Shown: positions 61,144 to 64,000 of the stretch, one piece after another
How the letters are laid out: each line of letters begins with the position of its first letter
Numbering within the stretch: the first letter of the stretch is position 1
Source: Sediminibacterium roseum
GTDB taxonomy: Bacteria; Bacteroidota; Bacteroidia; Chitinophagales; Chitinophagaceae
Direction: 5' to 3'
Assembly: GCF_009939005.1 (NCBI RefSeq)
Contig: NZ_JAACJS010000015.1
Coordinates: 1,552,325-1,616,324, forward strand
DNA length: 64,000 bases
Translations under genes and position numbers: made by a program
The notes under the pieces: generated by a model
Told to the model about the DNA's origin: nothing
Database searches by the model: none
Seen by the model: the letters and a program-made list of their open reading frames with translations, nothing else

Positions 61144-62697
61144 ATGCCCAACCGTTCCACAGATGCCTTGTTCCAACTGGTTCGTTCACTCGAAAGGTCT
61201 GAAAAACGGAACTTTAAGCTTTACATGACCCGTAATTCGGGCTCGGGCGACCTTAAAGTGGTGCAGTTGTTTGATGGATTGGATAAAATGAAGGAGTACG
61301 ATGAAGAACAGTTGTTAGTTAAAAATCCATCCATCCAGAAACAGCAATTGTCGAACCTCAAGGCCCATTTGTACCGCGAGATCCTCGCGAGCCTGCGTTT
61401 GCTGAACCAGGAAGAGAACATCGACCTGTTTTTGACAGAGCAACTGGATTTTGCGCGGTTGCTTTACAACAAGGGCCTCTACCACCAGAGTTTAAAGATC
61501 CTGGACCGGGTCAAAGACATGGCGCGGGCCAACAACCAGGTCACTTATATTCTGCAGGTATTGTTTCTCGAGAAAAAAATAGAGGCGCTGCACATTACGC
61601 GGAGCATGCAGGACAGGGCGGACCGCCTGGGCAATGAAGCGGATGAGATCAATGCGAGGCTTGCGCTGATCGGCTCCCTGTCTAATTTATCACTGCAGCT
61701 TTACAGCTGGTACATCAAAAACGGCCATGCAAGAAATGCCGGCGACATTGCAACCGTAGATGCATTCTTACACACCGATGCCATTCAGCAGGCGCAGGAA
61801 TGCAAAGGTTTTTACGAGCGCCTGTATTTGTACCAGTGTTATTGCTGGCACGCGTTCATTACGCAGAATTTTTTATTGTATTACAGGTACTGCCAGAAAT
61901 GGGTAGATCTTTTTGATGCGGAGCCGAAAATGATAGAAATAGAAACGGCGCACTACATCAAGGGACTGCACAACCTGATGAGCGCGCATTTCGACCTGCG
62001 CAATTACCAGAAGTTCAACGATACGATCCACCGGCTGGAGCAGTTCATCGAAACACCGGTGATACAGCAGAACAGGAACAACCTCATCCAAACCTTTATC
62101 TATCTCAACATAGCGCGGCTCAACAAACATTTTATGGAGGGCACGTTCAGCGAAGGGCTTGAGCTGGTTCCTTATATTGAAGACAAGCTGAACGAGTATG
62201 AGATCTACATGGACCGCCACCGCATCCTTGTATTTTATTACAAGATCGCATCGCTTTATTTTGGCAGTGGTGATTATGATAAAAGCATCGATTACCTCAA
62301 CAAGATCATCAACTGGAAAATGGACCTGCGCACCGACCTGCAATGCTATGCCCGGTTGCTGCACCTCATCGCACACTACGAGCTGGGTAATTTTGACCTG
62401 CTTGAATACCTGTTGAAATCGGTTTACCGATTCATGTACAAAATGCAGAACCTCAGCACGGTGGAAGAAAAAATATTTACGTTCCTGCGCAATTCGTTCA
62501 GCCTTTCACCAAAGCAATTGAAACCACAGTTTGAAAAGTTGCTCGAGGAGTTGAAACCGCTGGAGAAAAGCAGGAATGAAAGCAGGGCCTTTATGTACCT
62601 GGATATTATTTCCTGGCTGGAAAGCAAGATCAATAACCAGCACGTGCAGGATGTGATCAGGAAAAAATACCTTGAGGGATCGGCGCCGGGAGAATGA
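61144..62697 (+). CDS. Hypothetical alpha-helical (TPR-like) repeat protein
   Basis: The 517-residue soluble protein is made almost wholly of helices. Some pairs look like degenerate tetratricopeptide repeats (YNKGLYHQSLKILDRVKDMA, and YFGSGDYDKSIDYLNKIINW). It has no signal peptide and no catalytic motif that I recognise. It diverges from leuA across the leader region. It may be a scaffold or regulator. Confidence 0.75.
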   Translation: MPNRSTDALFQLVRSLERSEKRNFKLYMTRNSGSGDLKVVQLFDGLDKMKEYDEEQLLVKNPSIQKQQLSNLKAHLYREILASLRLLNQEENIDLFLTEQLDFARLLYNKGLYHQSLKILDRVKDMARANNQVTYILQVLFLEKKIEALHITRSMQDRADRLGNEADEINARLALIGSLSNLSLQLYSWYIKNGHARNAGDIATVDAFLHTDAIQQAQECKGFYERLYLYQCYCWHAFITQNFLLYYRYCQKWVDLFDAEPKMIEIETAHYIKGLHNLMSAHFDLRNYQKFNDTIHRLEQFIETPVIQQNRNNLIQTFIYLNIARLNKHFMEGTFSEGLELVPYIEDKLNEYEIYMDRHRILVFYYKIASLYFGSGDYDKSIDYLNKIINWKMDLRTDLQCYARLLHLIAHYELGNFDLLEYLLKSVYRFMYKMQNLSTVEEKIFTFLRNSFSLSPKQLKPQFEKLLEELKPLEKSRNESRAFMYLDIISWLESKINNQHVQDVIRKKYLEGSAPGE

Positions 62698-62707
62698 TAC
62701 CATCGAC

Positions 62708-62748
62708 AAAAAAATAAGCAGGATAAAATGTATCCTGCTTATTTTTTT
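62708..62748. terminator. Bidirectional intrinsic terminator
   Basis: An inverted repeat with arms about 62708-62725 and 62731-62748 and a 5-base loop has A and T runs at the two stem ends. It lies between the convergent repeat-protein and histidine-kinase genes. Confidence 0.85.
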
Positions 62749-62760
62749 TCGTCATTCTTT

Positions 62761-64000
62761 CTACTGTAAAATATCTTTTTCGATCGGGAACCTGATATCG
62801 ATCTTACATCCTTTGCCGGGTTCAGACTGGATATCCACCGTGCCGTTGTAGAGATCTGACCTGCTGATGATGTTGTACAAACCGATCCCGCGCCGTTGCT
62901 GGTTCACATCAAATCCAACACCATCATCGTGAACGTTGAGGTAGATGAACTGTTCATCGCGTTTCAGCTCTATGTTCACGTGCGTGGCTTTGGCGTGTTT
63001 GATGATGTTGTTCATCTGCTCCTGCACAATGCGGAACACGCTCAGTTTGAAATCATATTTGATGTCGTCTTCAAAAAACGAATCGGCTGTGAGTTCTATC
63101 TGTAATGTGTTAACGGCAGAGATATCATCCAGCAAACCTTCCACCGCTTTACTGAGGCCGAAGTGTTTGATCATCGGCGATACAAGCGTTTGCGACAGTT
63201 TCCTGATCTCTTCAATGGCGTTGAGGATAAAGCCGGATGATTGTTTCAGCACCTCTGCATCCTCCGGGTGTTTTTGTTGTGCAGACGCGATGTACATCAT
63301 TGCAACGGTCAACTGCTGGTTCACATTGTCGTGCAGTTCGGTACTGATCTCGTAGCGCTCCTTTTCCTGCACCTGTATCATCGCTTCCGTGATCTCTTTC
63401 TGTTTTAATAATTTTTCTTCAGCAAGCTTTTCTTCCAGTCTTACTTTTTCCGTGATGTTGTTGTGAATGGCCAGTACGGAGGGCCTTCCTTTGTAATCGA
63501 TCTTGTGGGAAGAAATATCGAGGATCACCGTTTCCCCGCTCCTGGTTACAAACTCTCCTATGCCCGAGGCCTTTGTAGCGCCGCTTTCTTTAAAATCTTT
63601 GATGAACTGTTTTCCTTTCGTGTGGGTTGCCGCAGGCCAAAGCGCGGTCACATTCATTCCCAGCAGTTCTTCGCGCGTATAACCATATTCTTTCTGGGCA
63701 ACATCGTTGGCTTCGAGGATCTCAAGTGTCTCCATGTCCCATATCAGGATGGACAAGGGGTTGTTGAAGAACAGGTTCCTGTAACTCTCATTGCTTTCTA
63801 TCAGGCTCAAACGGATCCGGTTCCTTTCAATACTGTATTGAATGGATTTGGCGAGCAGCCGTTCATCAAACTCTCCCTTGATCAGGTAATCCTGCGCGCC
63901 GCTTGCCATGGTTTCCAATGCAAGTTCTGTATCGGACAAGCCGGTTAGTACGATGATGGGGATAGCCGATGCATGCGCTTCTACCTGGCTGTAAGAGTTG
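62761..64000 (-). CDS. Receiver-PAS-histidine kinase (N-terminus beyond right edge)
   Basis: The frame stays open to the window edge. Its first visible residues (SAIPIIVLTGLSDTELALET, then SGAQDYLIKGE) are the C-terminal half of a response-regulator receiver domain with the conserved Lys, so the true start is outside. A PAS domain follows (NPLSILIWDMETLEILEAND, with GETVILDISSHKIDYKGRPS), then a NarL-type DHp helix with the phospho-His in RYEISTELHDNVNQQLTVAM, and an HATPase domain (HDDGVGFDVNQQRRGIGLYN). It is a hybrid receiver-linked kinase that would signal to a LuxR-type regulator. No partner is in the window. Confidence 0.9.
   Translation of the reverse strand, partial: NSYSQVEAHASAIPIIVLTGLSDTELALETMASGAQDYLIKGEFDERLLAKSIQYSIERNRIRLSLIESNESYRNLFFNNPLSILIWDMETLEILEANDVAQKEYGYTREELLGMNVTALWPAATHTKGKQFIKDFKESGATKASGIGEFVTRSGETVILDISSHKIDYKGRPSVLAIHNNITEKVRLEEKLAEEKLLKQKEITEAMIQVQEKERYEISTELHDNVNQQLTVAMMYIASAQQKHPEDAEVLKQSSGFILNAIEEIRKLSQTLVSPMIKHFGLSKAVEGLLDDISAVNTLQIELTADSFFEDDIKYDFKLSVFRIVQEQMNNIIKHAKATHVNIELKRDEQFIYLNVHDDGVGFDVNQQRRGIGLYNIISRSDLYNGTVDIQSEPGKGCKIDIRFPIEKDILQ

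Overview
The window reads as chromosomal DNA of a Bacteroidota bacterium, most likely Chitinophagaceae or close to it. The grounds are a SusC/SusD pair, an alternative complex III respiratory cluster, GT117/DUF2723 and DUF6787 proteins, BlaI/M56 regulation, many OmpA-independent beta-barrel and lipoprotein genes, few Shine-Dalgarno sites, and Bacteroidota-type promoters (TTTG, about 19 bases, TAnnTTTG). Species was not assigned. No phage, insertion sequence or CRISPR array was seen.

Layout. 1-5.0 kb (minus): actA, actB and the start of actC of alternative complex III. 5.2-15.4 kb: a DUF6787-PurN fusion, a serine hydrolase, a GT117 membrane protein, a BlaI/M56 pair with a clear double operator, a TPR membrane protein, an exported VOC protein, an MscS channel and a small acidic protein. 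15.4-16.5 kb: tRNA-Arg(CCT) followed by a decaying tandem array of partial tRNA plus terminator copies, then a PemK/MazF-type toxin-antitoxin pair. 16.7-21.3 kb: a SusD/SusC pair. 21.6-25.2 kb: three overlapping genes forming an apparently split, membrane-spanning KAP NTPase system, the best candidate here for an undescribed system. 25.2-42.2 kb: mixed housekeeping and envelope genes (Tag glycosylase, YHYH/MORN/SCO operon, esterase and pectinesterase, ECF sigma operon, AI-2E transporter, beta-propeller, TonB-type receptor, nuclease, MsrB, TrpF-like protein, Gfo/Idh oxidoreductase).

42.2-60.9 kb (minus) is a nearly complete threonine and branched-chain amino acid block, read in the order leuA-leuC-leuD-ABC ATPase-leuB, then ilvE-ilvD-ilvB-ilvN-ilvC-ilvA, then thrA-thrB-thrC. 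Threonine made by ThrABC feeds IlvA, whose 2-oxobutyrate enters the Ilv enzymes. LeuABCD branches from the valine keto acid, and IlvE does the final transamination. Only asd is missing from the threonine branch in this window.

Each of the three blocks has its own candidate ribosome-mediated attenuator. There is a 30-residue Ile/Val-rich leader with a strong terminator before ilvE, a 28-residue Thr/Ile-rich leader before thrA, and a Leu-codon cluster inside the 5' arm of a long terminator hairpin before leuA. These short leaders are read directly from the sequence. Their function is inferred from the arrangement.

61.1-64.0 kb holds an alpha-helical repeat protein next to leuA and the 3' part of a receiver-PAS-histidine kinase that runs off the right edge.
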